A stretch of 64,000 nt of DNA from Polyangiaceae bacterium (GCA_019637265.1 JAHBVY010000001.1:1860001-1924000), one strand, 5' to 3'. Numbered from the stretch's first letter, positions 32,973 through 41,727 are shown. Notes: a model not told the origin generated them from the sequence alone. Translations and numbers: made by a program.

Positions 32973-33294
32973 GTGTCAACTCGAGAAGCGCGGCAGTGCG
33001 AGCGAGGTGCGGCGTGAGGTCGCGGGTCCAGAGCCCCCGCCCGCCCCGAGAGCGCGAGAGCACCCTAGAGGGTCCGTAGCGTCACCCATATCCTCGAGAT
33101 CTGCAATCGAAAGCCCCAGCGCATACCGAGCAGGTCTTTCGGCGGCCGCCGGGTGGTCAGCGGCGGCGCGCTCGCGGCGATCCTCGAGCGCCTTGCTTGC
33201 CGGTCTTGCACGTGGCCTCTCGGCCTCGCCGCATTCGGGTGACGCCGCATTCGGGTGACTCCGGGCGGCCGTGGTGCTAGCCCCCGCCTGCGCC
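32973..33294. other. Divergent intergenic region upstream of the riboswitch
   Basis: Gap between the kinase start and the riboswitch. It contains a 16-bp tandem repeat at 33228. No clear promoter boxes could be picked out. The promoter that starts the riboswitch RNA should lie just before 33290. Confidence 0.5.
33228..33259. repeat. 16-bp tandem repeat, two copies
   Basis: GCCGCATTCGGGTGAC at 33228 and again at 33244, identical. It lies about 35 bp upstream of the riboswitch and could be an operator duplication. Confidence 0.9.
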
Positions 33295-33470
33295 CATGAC
33301 GGGCGCCTCTCGAAGGCGAGGGAAGCCGGTGCGACACCGGCGCGGCCCCCGCCACTGTGACCGGCGACGACGGCGGCGCAGCTCACGCTGCGACCCACTG
33401 GGCTCAGGCCTGGGAAGGACCGCTCGAAGGATGACCCGGGAGCCAGGAGACCGAGCCTCCGAGAGCAACC
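33295..33470 (+). promoter_or_regulatory. Cobalamin (adenosylcobalamin-type) riboswitch
   Basis: All diagnostic blocks of the B12 aptamer occur in order: GGGAAGCCGGTG then CGACACCGGC (33321-33341), CCCGCCACTGTGA (33348-33360), CCCACTGGG (33393-33401) with CTGGGAAGG (33410-33418), and the B12 box GATGACCCGGGAGCCAGGAG followed by ACC (33430-33452). Spacing is normal. It controls the beta-propeller lipoprotein starting at 33594. The boundaries of the outer stem are approximate. Confidence 0.96.
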
Positions 33471-33506
33471 CCATATCGCGCTGCGGGGTGTCAGTGCCGG
33501 GTGTCT

Positions 33507-33590
33507 GCGGGAGGTGCGCTTGCGCCCCGCCTGCCTCCACCTGCCTGCCCCTTCGGCGCGACCATCGCGGCGGGCGATGAAGGCAGGATC
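33507..33590 (+). promoter_or_regulatory. Probable riboswitch expression platform (Shine-Dalgarno sequestration)
   Basis: The likely ribosome site GGCAGG (33582-33587, 6 nt before the ATG) is complementary to CCTGCC, present twice upstream (33540-33545 and 33544-33549). A GCGGG / CCCGC hairpin (33507-33530) could compete. This suggests translational control by hiding the ribosome site when B12 is bound. The pairing is read by eye. Confidence 0.5.
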
Positions 33591-33593
33591 GAC

Positions 33594-34946
33594 ATGAAGC
33601 AATACTTGATTACGAGTGCAGTGGTTTTGGCGTGCGTCGTGGGCTGCAGCGACGACGAAGACTCGAAGCGCCCCGGCGGCTCGGGCGGCAACGCGGGGAC
33701 GGCCGGTACGGCCGGCACCGCAGGCTCCGGGGGGACCGCAGGCGCGGGCGGCACCGCGGGTACGGGCGCCGTGGGTGGCACCGCGGGCACCGGCGCGGCG
33801 GGCGGAACCGCGGGCACCGGTGCTACGGGTGGCGTGGGTGGCACGGCGGGCACCGGCGGCACCGGCGGCATCTCGGACACCCCCGCGCTGATCGCGGCGG
33901 TCACGGACTACGGCTCGGCCACGGAGTTCGTCAGCGTATCGCTCAGCGGCACCGCTCACACGCCGCTCCGCGTGTCCGATGGCGACGCCGTCTCGGCCGT
34001 GAGCGGCGACCACGCCTTCGTGATCGAGCGCGGCAACGCGGCGCTCCACGTGCTGGATACGCAAGGCGCCGCGGCCCAGACCATCGACTTGAGCGGCGCG
34101 GTCCCGGGCTCCAGCTACCTGAACCCGGTGGGCGTCGCGGTGGCGGCCAGCGGCACCGCCTACGTCCCGCTACAAGCTGCCTCGCACATCGCCGTGGTGG
34201 ACCTCGCCGGCGGCACCGTCACGGGTACCCTCGATCTGAGCGAGTTCCAGCACAGCGAAGACTCCGACGGCAGCAGCGAGCCCGATCACATTTGGTACGA
34301 CGCAGCCCGGAACCGCATCTGGCTCACCCTGGGCCGCATCGACCTCAACACCCCAGCGGCGCCGGACTACCAGGTGATGTGCGTCGGTTCGAGCAGCCTG
34401 CTCCTGGCGCGCGACCTCGACACCGACACCTGGGTCGACCTCAACGGCTCAACCGACGGCGTCGCGCTGGAGCTCCCGCAGATCAACCCCACCGCGGTAC
34501 ATTACCACGCGGCAAGCGACACGCTGTACCTGCTGAACACGGGCTGCATGGAGAGCGACCGCACGGGCCACGGTATCCTCTCGGTGAACCTCGGCACCCT
34601 CGCCGTCACCCCCGAGGTCAGCTTCACTGGCGGTGAGTTCTACGCCCAGCTCGTCTGGCTGACTGATGGAGCGCTGATCAAGCGCTTCGCCGGCTTCAAC
34701 ACGGAGTGGGTGCGCTGGGCGCCCGGCACGAGCGCGCTCGGCGCGTTGGTGGACTTCATGCCGACCTCCGCGGTCGCCGGCGCCGACGGCCAGCTGTACG
34801 GCGTCGACGCGCTGGTCAGCACCGAGGGCACCGTCTTCGAAGTGGTCCGCGTGGCACCCACGGACGGCGAGCGCACCGTGATCGCCAGGAACCCCTTCGC
34901 GAGCGACGATCTCGAGTTCCTGATCGGCACCTCGTATCGCCCCTGA
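33594..34946 (+). CDS. Riboswitch-controlled beta-propeller lipoprotein (BtuG-like candidate)
   Basis: 450 residues from the ATG at 33594 (GGCAGG 6 nt upstream); an earlier in-frame start at 33501 would sit within the riboswitch leader and is rejected. Lipoprotein signal with lipobox VVGC (Cys18), a Gly/Thr/Ala stalk (about 28-95), then a domain of about 355 residues. Its repeating blades resemble YncE/PQQ-type propellers: NPVGVAVAASGTAYVPLQAASH, HIAVVDLAGGTVTGTLDLS, HIWYDAARNRIWLTLGRID, YHAASDTLYLLNTG. The only obvious regulation is the cobalamin riboswitch directly upstream, so the gene is turned on when B12 is scarce. Bacteroides BtuG is also a surface beta-propeller lipoprotein and captures B12 for BtuB. 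No btuB or btuFCD lies nearby. The B12-binding role is inferred. Confidence 0.85.
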   Translation: MKQYLITSAVVLACVVGCSDDEDSKRPGGSGGNAGTAGTAGTAGSGGTAGAGGTAGTGAVGGTAGTGAAGGTAGTGATGGVGGTAGTGGTGGISDTPALIAAVTDYGSATEFVSVSLSGTAHTPLRVSDGDAVSAVSGDHAFVIERGNAALHVLDTQGAAAQTIDLSGAVPGSSYLNPVGVAVAASGTAYVPLQAASHIAVVDLAGGTVTGTLDLSEFQHSEDSDGSSEPDHIWYDAARNRIWLTLGRIDLNTPAAPDYQVMCVGSSSLLLARDLDTDTWVDLNGSTDGVALELPQINPTAVHYHAASDTLYLLNTGCMESDRTGHGILSVNLGTLAVTPEVSFTGGEFYAQLVWLTDGALIKRFAGFNTEWVRWAPGTSALGALVDFMPTSAVAGADGQLYGVDALVSTEGTVFEVVRVAPTDGERTVIARNPFASDDLEFLIGTSYRP

Positions 34947-34976
34947 GGGATCCACTCTGTCGCGGCAACGGGTGGC

Positions 34977-35037
34977 GGCCACCGCGCCTAGTAGGGGCGG
35001 CCCCCGGCCACCGCGCCTAGTAGGGGCGGCCCCCCGT
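34977..35037. repeat. Tandem GTAGGGGCGGCC palindromic repeat, two copies
   Basis: GGCCACCGCGCCTAGTAGGG then GCGGCCCCC occurs twice in direct tandem about 30 bp apart (34977 and 35007), and the second ends in CGTGGCCGCCC, which folds back on GGGGCGGCC. It lies 30 bp after the propeller gene and may help end its transcript. Confidence 0.8.
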
Positions 35038-35063
35038 GGCCGCCCTCCACGCAACGTGGCAAT

Positions 35064-35082
35064 AAGTCACGTAAGCTGACTT
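35064..35082. other. 19-bp dyad AAGTCA-7-TGACTT
   Basis: Perfect 6-bp arms with a 7-bp spacer, 14 bp before the T7 run of the next T/G element. It lies between convergent genes, so it is more likely part of a terminator or repeat than an operator. Confidence 0.45.
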
Positions 35083-35096
35083 CAGCGCCCCGCTCG

Positions 35097-35123
35097 TTTT
35101 TTTGGGGGGGGGTTTGGCAGTGC
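35097..35123 (+). repeat. T/G-tract element, type B
   Basis: T7, G9, then TTTGGCAGTGC. The sequence after it (ACCTCACGGCTTCCCGTCAG) resembles that after the copy at 62565 (CCCTCACGGCTCGTCAG). Confidence 0.9.
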
Positions 35124-35155
35124 ACCTCACGGCTTCCCGTCAGGTGCCTCTGCGC

Positions 35156-37051
35156 CTAGCTCAAGTCACGCGGATCCAACTCACACCAGAGCCACAGCCC
35201 GGCGCCGCTCAGGCGCGGCGAAGCGCCGCCGAGCGCGCCAGACAGCGCACCTTGCGTCACCGGCGCGGCGCTGCTCCATTCCGTCAGCGCACCGCCCGAT
35301 AGCGCGCCCTGCGTCAGCTGCGCGGCGTCGCCGCATTCCGTCAGCGCATCATACGATGCACCGCTTGACAGCGCACCGCCCGACAGCGCGCCCTGCGTCA
35401 GCTTCACGCCCCAAGCACCCCAGAGCCAGCTCACGAGCTGGCCCACGACGCCCAGCGCCACACCGCGCCCGAGCAGCTCCGTGAGCGGGCTACCGCCGGC
35501 GCTGGTGCTCACCGCGACGGGCATGAGCCGCGCACCGCCGAGCGCCGCGCGCACCCGCTCCACCGCGACCTCGAGCCCGCCGAGCTCGTCGATCAAGCCG
35601 CGCTCATGCGCCGCGCGCGCGCTCCACACGCGCCCGCGCGCCAGCGGTTCGAGCTCCTCGAACGCCTTGCCGCGCGCCGTCGCCACCGACTGCACGAAGC
35701 GCCGGTAGCCCGCGTCGATCAGCGCCTCCATGCGCTCGGCCTCGCTCTCCTTCAGGCGCCGGAGCGGCGACATCATGCCCGCGTGCTCACCGCGCGCGAT
35801 GCGCTCCACCCGCACCCCGAGCTGCGAAGCCAGGCCCTCCACGGTGACGCTCGCCGCCACCACCCCGATCGACCCCGTGACGCACGCGGGCTGCGCCACG
35901 ATGGCGCTCGCACCGAGCGCCACCATGTAGCCACCGCTCGCCGCCACATCGCCCAGGTAGGCCACCACCGGCTTCTCCGCCGCCAGGCGCTTCACCGCGC
36001 GCAAAATCCGATCCGAGGCGAGCGCGCTGCCGCCGCGCGAGCTCACGTGGAGCACCACCCCCATCACCTTCGGATCGTGCTGCACCTCGGCGAGCACCTC
36101 GCGCACGTCGTCGTCCACCGCCAGCACGCCGAGCGGCGCGCCGCCCTGCGCCTTGCTCACGATGGCGCCAGAGAGCTGCACCACGGCGATGTGACGCTTG
36201 CGGAAGAGCGGCCGGAGCGCGAGCGAGCGGCGCGCCGCGTAGCGCCCGAGCGGCAGCACCGGAGCACGCTCACCCGCGGCGCGCCCCGCGAGCTCCCCGA
36301 GCCGCCGCTCGAGCTCGTCGTCGTCCAGCACGCCGTCCACCAGCTTCAAGGCCTCGGCCTCCTCCGCGTCGTACGGCGAGCGATGGATCCACGCCTCGGC
36401 CTCCTCACGGCTCACCCCGCGCCCCTCCATCAGGCTCGTCACCAGGCGCTCCCAAGAGTCATCCAACAGCGCGCCGAGCTGCTCCGCCTGCGCCTCGCTC
36501 ATCACCTCGCGGCTGATCGGCTCCGCGGCGGTCTTGTACTCGCCGCGCGCGAACACCCGCGGCTCCACCCCGAAGCGATCGAGCACCCGCCGCAGGTACG
36601 GCGACTCCACGGAGTAGCCGAGCGGCAGCACCCAGGTCTCCGGCGCCAGGTACACCTGGTTCGCCACGCTCGCGAGGTACAGCTCGCGCCCCGAGGCGCC
36701 CATCGGCAGGTAGGCTACAAGCAGCTTACCTGACTTGCGCCAGTCCTCGAGCAAGCCGCGCAGGCTCTGGGTCGCCGCGGCGCCCGCGCCGACGTCATGT
36801 AAGCTGACCACCAGCCCCGCGACCCGCGGATCGCGCGCCGCGAGCGCGAGCGCGCGCCGCACCGCCGCCAGCGAGGTGGGGGCCGGCCCGCGAGCCCAGA
36901 AGCGCCGCCGCCGCGCGAGCTCCACCACGGGGCCATCCAGCTTCAGGCTCAAGAAGGCGCCGGGGGGCGCGGCCGCGCGGTAGCGCAAGGCACGGAGCGG
37001 CCACCACAGGACGAGCCAGCAATTGACGAACAGGGACCACAGGAGTCTCAC
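35156..37051 (-). CDS. sppA: Signal peptide peptidase SppA, 67K type
   Basis: 631 residues if translation starts at the GTG at 37051 (AAGGG 8 nt upstream), giving MRLLWSLFVNCWLVLWWPL as the membrane anchor; ATG 37075 and a frame to 37174 are alternatives. Two tandem S49 domains. The N-terminal one has ARGEYKTAAEPIS, carrying the catalytic Lys. The C-terminal one has VAYLGDVAASGGYMVALG with the catalytic Ser, and GSIGVV. Inner-membrane protease that degrades cleaved signal peptides. The last 85 residues are a low-complexity tail with three LTQGALSGG-type repeats, absent from the usual SppA. Confidence 0.93.
   Translation of the reverse strand: MRLLWSLFVNCWLVLWWPLRALRYRAAAPPGAFLSLKLDGPVVELARRRRFWARGPAPTSLAAVRRALALAARDPRVAGLVVSLHDVGAGAAATQSLRGLLEDWRKSGKLLVAYLPMGASGRELYLASVANQVYLAPETWVLPLGYSVESPYLRRVLDRFGVEPRVFARGEYKTAAEPISREVMSEAQAEQLGALLDDSWERLVTSLMEGRGVSREEAEAWIHRSPYDAEEAEALKLVDGVLDDDELERRLGELAGRAAGERAPVLPLGRYAARRSLALRPLFRKRHIAVVQLSGAIVSKAQGGAPLGVLAVDDDVREVLAEVQHDPKVMGVVLHVSSRGGSALASDRILRAVKRLAAEKPVVAYLGDVAASGGYMVALGASAIVAQPACVTGSIGVVAASVTVEGLASQLGVRVERIARGEHAGMMSPLRRLKESEAERMEALIDAGYRRFVQSVATARGKAFEELEPLARGRVWSARAAHERGLIDELGGLEVAVERVRAALGGARLMPVAVSTSAGGSPLTELLGRGVALGVVGQLVSWLWGAWGVKLTQGALSGGALSSGASYDALTECGDAAQLTQGALSGGALTEWSSAAPVTQGALSGALGGASPRLSGAGLWLWCELDPRDLS
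35230..35405. repeat. Coding tandem repeat in the SppA C-terminal tail
   Basis: A unit beginning GCGCACCGCCCGA occurs at 35286 and 35372 (86-bp spacing), with a partial third copy before them. It encodes TQGALSGGAL-type repeats just before the stop. The 3' end looks expanded by tandem duplication. Confidence 0.75.
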
Positions 37052-37137
37052 GCGGCAACCCTTCGGCGGTGACATCCCCTCGTCAACGGGCGCCTCGCCC
37101 CCCGCGCGTCGACTGGCCCGTGGGCCGACAGTGACTC

Positions 37138-37155
37138 GCCAAACCCCCAAAAAAA
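37138..37155 (-). repeat. T/G-tract element, type B-like, reverse
   Basis: GCCAAACCCCC followed by A7 on the plus strand. It lies about 90 bp upstream of the sppA start, between divergent genes. Confidence 0.85.
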
Positions 37156-37342
37156 CCAAGGGGGTAGAAGCCAACCCACCCTGACGGACTCGCCACGAAC
37201 GCCGCAGCCGACCCTGCCCAAAGTGCCACGAACAGGTCGCGATATCTCACCCCTGGTGCAAGACCGGTGTGTCCCCGCCGTGTCACCCCGCGCACGCGTC
37301 GTGAGGCGTGCGTCAGGCAGGAGCCTGATATATGGGGAGGTC

Positions 37343-39061
37343 GTGAACTACCCGCGCTCGCGAGGCTCGGGCGACATCGCCCCAGGAGATCGCCTGGGCC
37401 GCTACGAGATTTTGATCGCGGTGGCTCAAGGCGGCATGGCGCGCGTCTGGGCAGCGAAGCAGCACGGCCAGCGTGGGTTCAGCAAGGTCGTCGCCATCAA
37501 GACCATCCTGCCGCACCTCGCGCAGGACGAGACCTTCGAGCGCATGTTCCTCGACGAGGCGCGCGTCGCGGCGGGCGTGCATCACCCGAACGTCTGCGAG
37601 ATCTTCGATCTGGGTGAGGAGGAGGGCGTGCTCTACCTCGCGATGGAGTGGGTGGAGGGCGAGAGCCTCGCGCGGCTGCTCAAGCCGGGCACTGGCGTGG
37701 AGGGCGCGCTGCCACGGCGCCTCGAGCCGCGCATCGCCGCCAAGATCATCGCGGAGGCATCCGGCGGCTTGCACGCGGCGCACGAGCTGGTCGACGACGA
37801 CGGCCAGCGCCTCGAGGTGGTGCATCGCGACATCTCTCCGCAGAACGTGCTGGTCGCGATCAACGGTGCGGTCAAGGTGACTGACTTTGGCGTCGCCAAG
37901 GCGCTCGGGATGACCAGCGAGATCACCTCCGCGGGGCAGATCAAGGGCAAGGCCCCCTACATGAGCCCGGAGCAGGCCGCGGGGCAGCCGGTGGACCGTC
38001 GCAGCGACGTGTTCGCGCTGGGCACCTGCCTCTACGAGGCCAGCACCGGCAAGCGCCCGTTCACCGCGCCGGGCGGCAACCAGGTGCAGATCATCCGGCA
38101 GATCTTGAGCGGTCAGTTCGAGCGGCCGAGCGCGCACGTCCCGGACTATCCACCGGAGCTCGAGGCGATCGTGCTGCGGGCGATGGCCATGAGTCCTGAC
38201 GATCGTTACGCCACGGCGGACGAGCTGAAGACGGCGCTCGAGGCGTGGATCGTCCGCGCCGGCGCGGTGGTCACGCAGACGCACATCGGGGCGGAGGTGC
38301 AGGAGCGCGTGGGTCACCTGGTGAGCGAGCGGCAAGAGCGCATCAAGCACTTCGTGCGCCAGAGCCAGGCCGCGGCGGACGCGCCGAACAGCGGCAGCGG
38401 GCGCGAGAGCATGGCGGTGATCGAGCCCGGCTCGTCAGGGGGCTTCACCGGGATCCCTGCCAGCGGCCCCACCACCCACGCCGCGCACAGCCACGTCACC
38501 TCACCCACTCAGACCAGCCCCATGCGCACCGCGCTGCTCGGCGTGGCGGTGGGGCTCGGCGCCTTCGTGCTGATCGGCGGCGCCGTCATCGGCGCTTGGC
38601 TGGCGTTGTCGAAGGGCGATCCGCCCGCGCTCGCGGCCACAGGGCCCAGCGCAGCCACAGGGCCCAGCGCAGCCACAGAGCCCCCAGCGCCCAGCGCGGT
38701 GCCCACCGCCGCAGCGCCCAGCGACTACATCACGGTGCGCACCGTCCCCGTCTCGGGGGTGCAGCTCCAGCTCGGTGACGTGTGGCTCAAGAGCGGCGTC
38801 AACCAAGTGCCCCGGCCGGGCCCGGGGACCACCCAACGGCTGGTGGCCCGCGCCGAGGGTTATGAGGACTTGATCCTCAACCTCGAGTACGAGACGCCCG
38901 CGAACGTCGACCTGGTGCTCACCGCGCGCGCGCCCACCGGCAGCGTGGCCGGAGCGCCGCGCCCGAGCCCCACGCCGCGCCCGGGCCCCAGCCAGAGGCC
39001 AGCCCCGGCGCCGAAGCCCGCGCCCAAACCGGTCGATATCCCTGACAATCCCTTCGACTGA
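37343..39061 (+). CDS. Membrane-anchored Ser/Thr protein kinase
   Basis: 572 residues from a GTG at 37343 with GGGGAGG just upstream. Kinase domain about 12-290: VAQGGMARVWAA, VVAIKTI, HRDISPQNVL, DFGVAKA and GKAPYMSPEQ are intact. HRDISPQN is the variant common in myxobacterial kinases. A linker (about 305-390) precedes a single membrane helix (about 400-422), then an Ala/Pro/Thr stalk with GPSAAT repeats. A PEGA-like beta domain follows (about 455-530; VRTVPVSGVQLQLGD, LVARAEGYEDLILNLEY) and a Pro-rich tail. The extracytoplasmic PEGA domain suggests sensing of the cell wall or periplasm. First gene of a three-gene operon. Confidence 0.92.
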   Translation: MNYPRSRGSGDIAPGDRLGRYEILIAVAQGGMARVWAAKQHGQRGFSKVVAIKTILPHLAQDETFERMFLDEARVAAGVHHPNVCEIFDLGEEEGVLYLAMEWVEGESLARLLKPGTGVEGALPRRLEPRIAAKIIAEASGGLHAAHELVDDDGQRLEVVHRDISPQNVLVAINGAVKVTDFGVAKALGMTSEITSAGQIKGKAPYMSPEQAAGQPVDRRSDVFALGTCLYEASTGKRPFTAPGGNQVQIIRQILSGQFERPSAHVPDYPPELEAIVLRAMAMSPDDRYATADELKTALEAWIVRAGAVVTQTHIGAEVQERVGHLVSERQERIKHFVRQSQAAADAPNSGSGRESMAVIEPGSSGGFTGIPASGPTTHAAHSHVTSPTQTSPMRTALLGVAVGLGAFVLIGGAVIGAWLALSKGDPPALAATGPSAATGPSAATEPPAPSAVPTAAAPSDYITVRTVPVSGVQLQLGDVWLKSGVNQVPRPGPGTTQRLVARAEGYEDLILNLEYETPANVDLVLTARAPTGSVAGAPRPSPTPRPGPSQRPAPAPKPAPKPVDIPDNPFD

Positions 39062-39122
39062 TCGCCCGCGCGGCGCCGCACCCGCTAGCCGCCCGTGAGG
39101 ATTGGGGGTAGATGAACAGGTG

Positions 39123-40085
39123 ATGCGAAGCGTTCGGCAGAGTGCCGCGTGTCTCCTGGCCCTCGGCCTCCTACTGAGCTCAGCGCCCCCTGCCAGCGCC
39201 CAGCCAGAGGCGGGCGGAGAAGGCGACACGCGAGCGGAGGCGGCTCGGCTCTACAACGAGGCGCGGCGCGCGATGACGGAGGAGCGCTACCGCGAGGCCG
39301 CGATGGCGTTCGAGGCCGCGAGTCGCCTGCGCCCTCACGCGGTCGCGCTGTACACCGCGGCGCAGGCCTGGGAGCTCGCGGGGGAGCCGGCGCGCGCCGC
39401 CGACGCGTTCTCGCTGTCCCTCGCCACCCCGAAGCTCGAGGCGGCGCAAGCGGAGCGCGCGCGACAGCGGCTCGAGGCGCTGCAGAAGCAGCTCGGGGTG
39501 ATCCAGGTGCTGGGGGACGAGAGCACCCGCGTGCAGCTCGACGATCACTCCGAGTTTCGCGCGCCGGTGCGGCTGCACGCGACGGAGGGGGAGCACGTGT
39601 TGTTGATCTTGCGGGTCGACGGCTCGGTGGATCGCCGGCCCGTCGACGTGAAGGTCGGTGATCTACTGGAGATCGACGCCGAGGCGCGGGAGTCGCAGGG
39701 TGGGGAGCCAGGTCGGCGCCTGGCGGATCCTCAGCGGCGCGCGATCACCCCCGATGACGAGCAGTCGCTCGCTGGAGGCTCCCCGTGGCAGACGCTGGGC
39801 TTCGTCTCGCTCGGCGCGGGCGTCGCGGGGCTCCTCGGCGGCGCGCTGCTCGGCCTGTCGGCGAACAGCGCCGAGGCGAGCTACCAAGCGAGCCCCGCGC
39901 GTGAAAGCTACGATCACGCCAAGGGCCTCGAGCTGAAGACCAACGTGATGCTGATCGCGGGCGGCGTGCTCACCGGGCTCGGGGTCACGCTGCTGATCTT
40001 GAAGCCGGGGGAAGGTAAAGAGCCCGCGCCGAGCGCGAAGCTCGAGCTGTCGCTCGGCGGCGTCCGCGCCCTGGGGAGCTTCTGA
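39123..40085 (+). CDS. Secreted TPR protein with C-terminal membrane helices
   Basis: 320 residues from the ATG at 39123, which gives a clean signal peptide ending LLLSSAPPASA; a TTG at 39102 is an alternative. TPR-like helices are at about 32-125 (EAARLYNEARRAMTEERYREAAMAFEAASRLRP). A beta segment follows (VIQVLGDESTRVQLDDHSEFRAPVRLHATEGEHVL), typical of PEGA-type domains. Two hydrophobic helices lie at about 222-240 and 272-292. This layout is common in myxobacterial genes next to kinases. Its stop overlaps the next start by one base (TGATG). Function unknown, probably an envelope partner of the upstream kinase. Confidence 0.8.
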   Translation: MRSVRQSAACLLALGLLLSSAPPASAQPEAGGEGDTRAEAARLYNEARRAMTEERYREAAMAFEAASRLRPHAVALYTAAQAWELAGEPARAADAFSLSLATPKLEAAQAERARQRLEALQKQLGVIQVLGDESTRVQLDDHSEFRAPVRLHATEGEHVLLILRVDGSVDRRPVDVKVGDLLEIDAEARESQGGEPGRRLADPQRRAITPDDEQSLAGGSPWQTLGFVSLGAGVAGLLGGALLGLSANSAEASYQASPARESYDHAKGLELKTNVMLIAGGVLTGLGVTLLILKPGEGKEPAPSAKLELSLGGVRALGSF

Positions 40086-41596
40086 TGGCGCTGGCTGGAA
40101 CGACACCGAGGGCTTGGTTCGCCGCGCTGTCCATCGCCGGGTTGGCGGCGGTGGGCTGCAAGCTGGACTTGGATGAGGGGCTGATCGACCAGAGCGCGGG
40201 CGGCGAGGCGGGCGCGGGTGGCCGCGGGGGCGCTGGCGCGAACGGCGGCAGCGCAGGTAGGGGAGGCAGCTCGGGCGGCGGCAGCGCCGGGGACGGCGGC
40301 AGCGCGGGCACCATCGACCTCGACGCCAGCGTCCCCGACAGCGGTGCCTGCACCGATCAGAGCTCTTGTGACGAGCCAACGCATGCCTGCCTGACGCCGG
40401 TGTGCATCGCCGGCGAGTGCGCTTATGAAGTCTGCCCCCCTGACGGGTGCACCGGGCGCACCTGCGGCACCAGCGATCGCTGCGATCTCAGCTCCTCGAG
40501 CTACCTCTTCGCGGCGCATCAGTTCACCGTGGGGGACCAAATCGGCTGCGGCGGGGACGCCAAGGCCTGCATCGCCGCGCTGGACAACCTCTTGTTCATC
40601 GGCACGGAGACGAAGGGCGTCCTCGCCTGGAACATGACCAACCCCAGGTCACCGCGCGAGGTCACCGTCAGGCAACCAGCCTTCGCGGTCACGCGGATCG
40701 CGGCGAGCGCGGGGCGGCTGTGGATGCTCGGGGGCAACGCAGGCAACACCCTGTCCGTCGCGTGGATCGATCGCCCCACCGCCGTGCGCTTGAGCACCCT
40801 GACGACTCAATCGGCCGGGCTCCTGACCCCCGACAACCCCACCCTGCTCTTCCCCGCGACCCCGGGCAGCGCCTTCGTGGTCAAGCCCACACCGACGGCG
40901 GAGCTGTTCCGCACCGGGCTCGTGGGCTCACCGATCGTCAGCGGCGCTTCCCTCGCCCTCCACCCCTCCACCGGGCTCCCCTCCGGCGCGCGCATCGTGG
41001 CCTCGAGCGGCACCCGGACGATCGCGTTCGGCATCGAGAGCGGCAATCGAGCGCCCCAATTCAGCTTCCAGCAGGACGCCGGCACCGTGCAGTCTCAGAA
41101 CGCTGGCGTGGTGGATCTGCTGGCCCAGACAGGCCCCGTGTCCACCTCGACGAACACCCATCAGTTCGCCAGCGGCGTGAACGGCGCGGTGCTGTGGGTG
41201 ACCAACGCGAGCAGCGACGGCAGCACCACGGACGCGGTGCGCGCCTACTGGCCGCTGGCTCACGGCTCGGCGACCGAGTTCAACGGCGCGGCGCAGGTGG
41301 ATCTCGAGGCGGGCTACACCGCCGGCACCTCCATCAACGCGTTGCTCGCTGGGCCCGCGGCCATCCTGAATGACACCCAAGCGATGGTGACGATGGCCGA
41401 CCCCGCCAACACCAGCCAGACCGTGGTGCGCAGCGTGAGCTTCAACGGCACCAGCCTGACGCTCGGGTCGGGTCGCACCGGGATCCCCGAGGGGCCGAGC
41501 ACGCTCGGCGCCGCGGCGGGGCTGCACTTCGGCTACCTCCTGACGCCGGGCATCACCGGCTCGGCCAAGGTGTACGTGTTCGCGCCCGGGTGTTGA
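40085..41596 (+). CDS. Gly-rich-stalk lipoprotein with beta-propeller-like domain
   Basis: 503 residues, ATG at 40085 overlapping the previous stop. The lipobox is at LAAVGCKLD. A Gly/Ala/Ser stalk (about 38-78) and a Cys-rich module (about 88-170, with CTDQSSCDEPTHAC, CIAGECAYEVC, CTGRTCGTSDRC) follow. The remaining 330 residues are beta-rich with blade-like strands (LLFIGTETKGVLAWNMT, RLWMLGGNAGNTLSVAWI, GAVLWVTNAS). Outer-membrane or surface anchored. It closes the kinase/TPR operon, so it may be the external sensor. No enzyme motif. Confidence 0.8.
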   Translation: MALAGTTPRAWFAALSIAGLAAVGCKLDLDEGLIDQSAGGEAGAGGRGGAGANGGSAGRGGSSGGGSAGDGGSAGTIDLDASVPDSGACTDQSSCDEPTHACLTPVCIAGECAYEVCPPDGCTGRTCGTSDRCDLSSSSYLFAAHQFTVGDQIGCGGDAKACIAALDNLLFIGTETKGVLAWNMTNPRSPREVTVRQPAFAVTRIAASAGRLWMLGGNAGNTLSVAWIDRPTAVRLSTLTTQSAGLLTPDNPTLLFPATPGSAFVVKPTPTAELFRTGLVGSPIVSGASLALHPSTGLPSGARIVASSGTRTIAFGIESGNRAPQFSFQQDAGTVQSQNAGVVDLLAQTGPVSTSTNTHQFASGVNGAVLWVTNASSDGSTTDAVRAYWPLAHGSATEFNGAAQVDLEAGYTAGTSINALLAGPAAILNDTQAMVTMADPANTSQTVVRSVSFNGTSLTLGSGRTGIPEGPSTLGAAAGLHFGYLLTPGITGSAKVYVFAPGC

Positions 41597-41616
41597 GTAG
41601 GTGCTGTGCCGCGGTG

Positions 41617-41727
41617 CCCTTGGAGGCGCCGTCGTTCGCTACGCTGACTGGAGCCCTTGGAGGCGCCGTCGTTCGCTACGCTGACTGGAGCCCTTGGAGG
41701 CGCCATCGTTCGGTACACTGACTGGCG
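41617..41727. repeat. 37-bp tandem repeat, three copies
   Basis: Units start CCCTTGGAGGCGCC at 41617, 41654 and 41691, exactly 37 bp apart, nearly identical (the third has CATCGTTCGGTACACTGAC). Each contains GCTACGCTGACTGG. It lies between convergent genes. Confidence 0.95.

Noticed and set aside
33501-33593. Upstream extension of the propeller lipoprotein from 33501
   Set aside because: It would lie in the riboswitch leader and would place 31 residues before a perfect lipoprotein signal; the ATG at 33594 has its own ribosome site.
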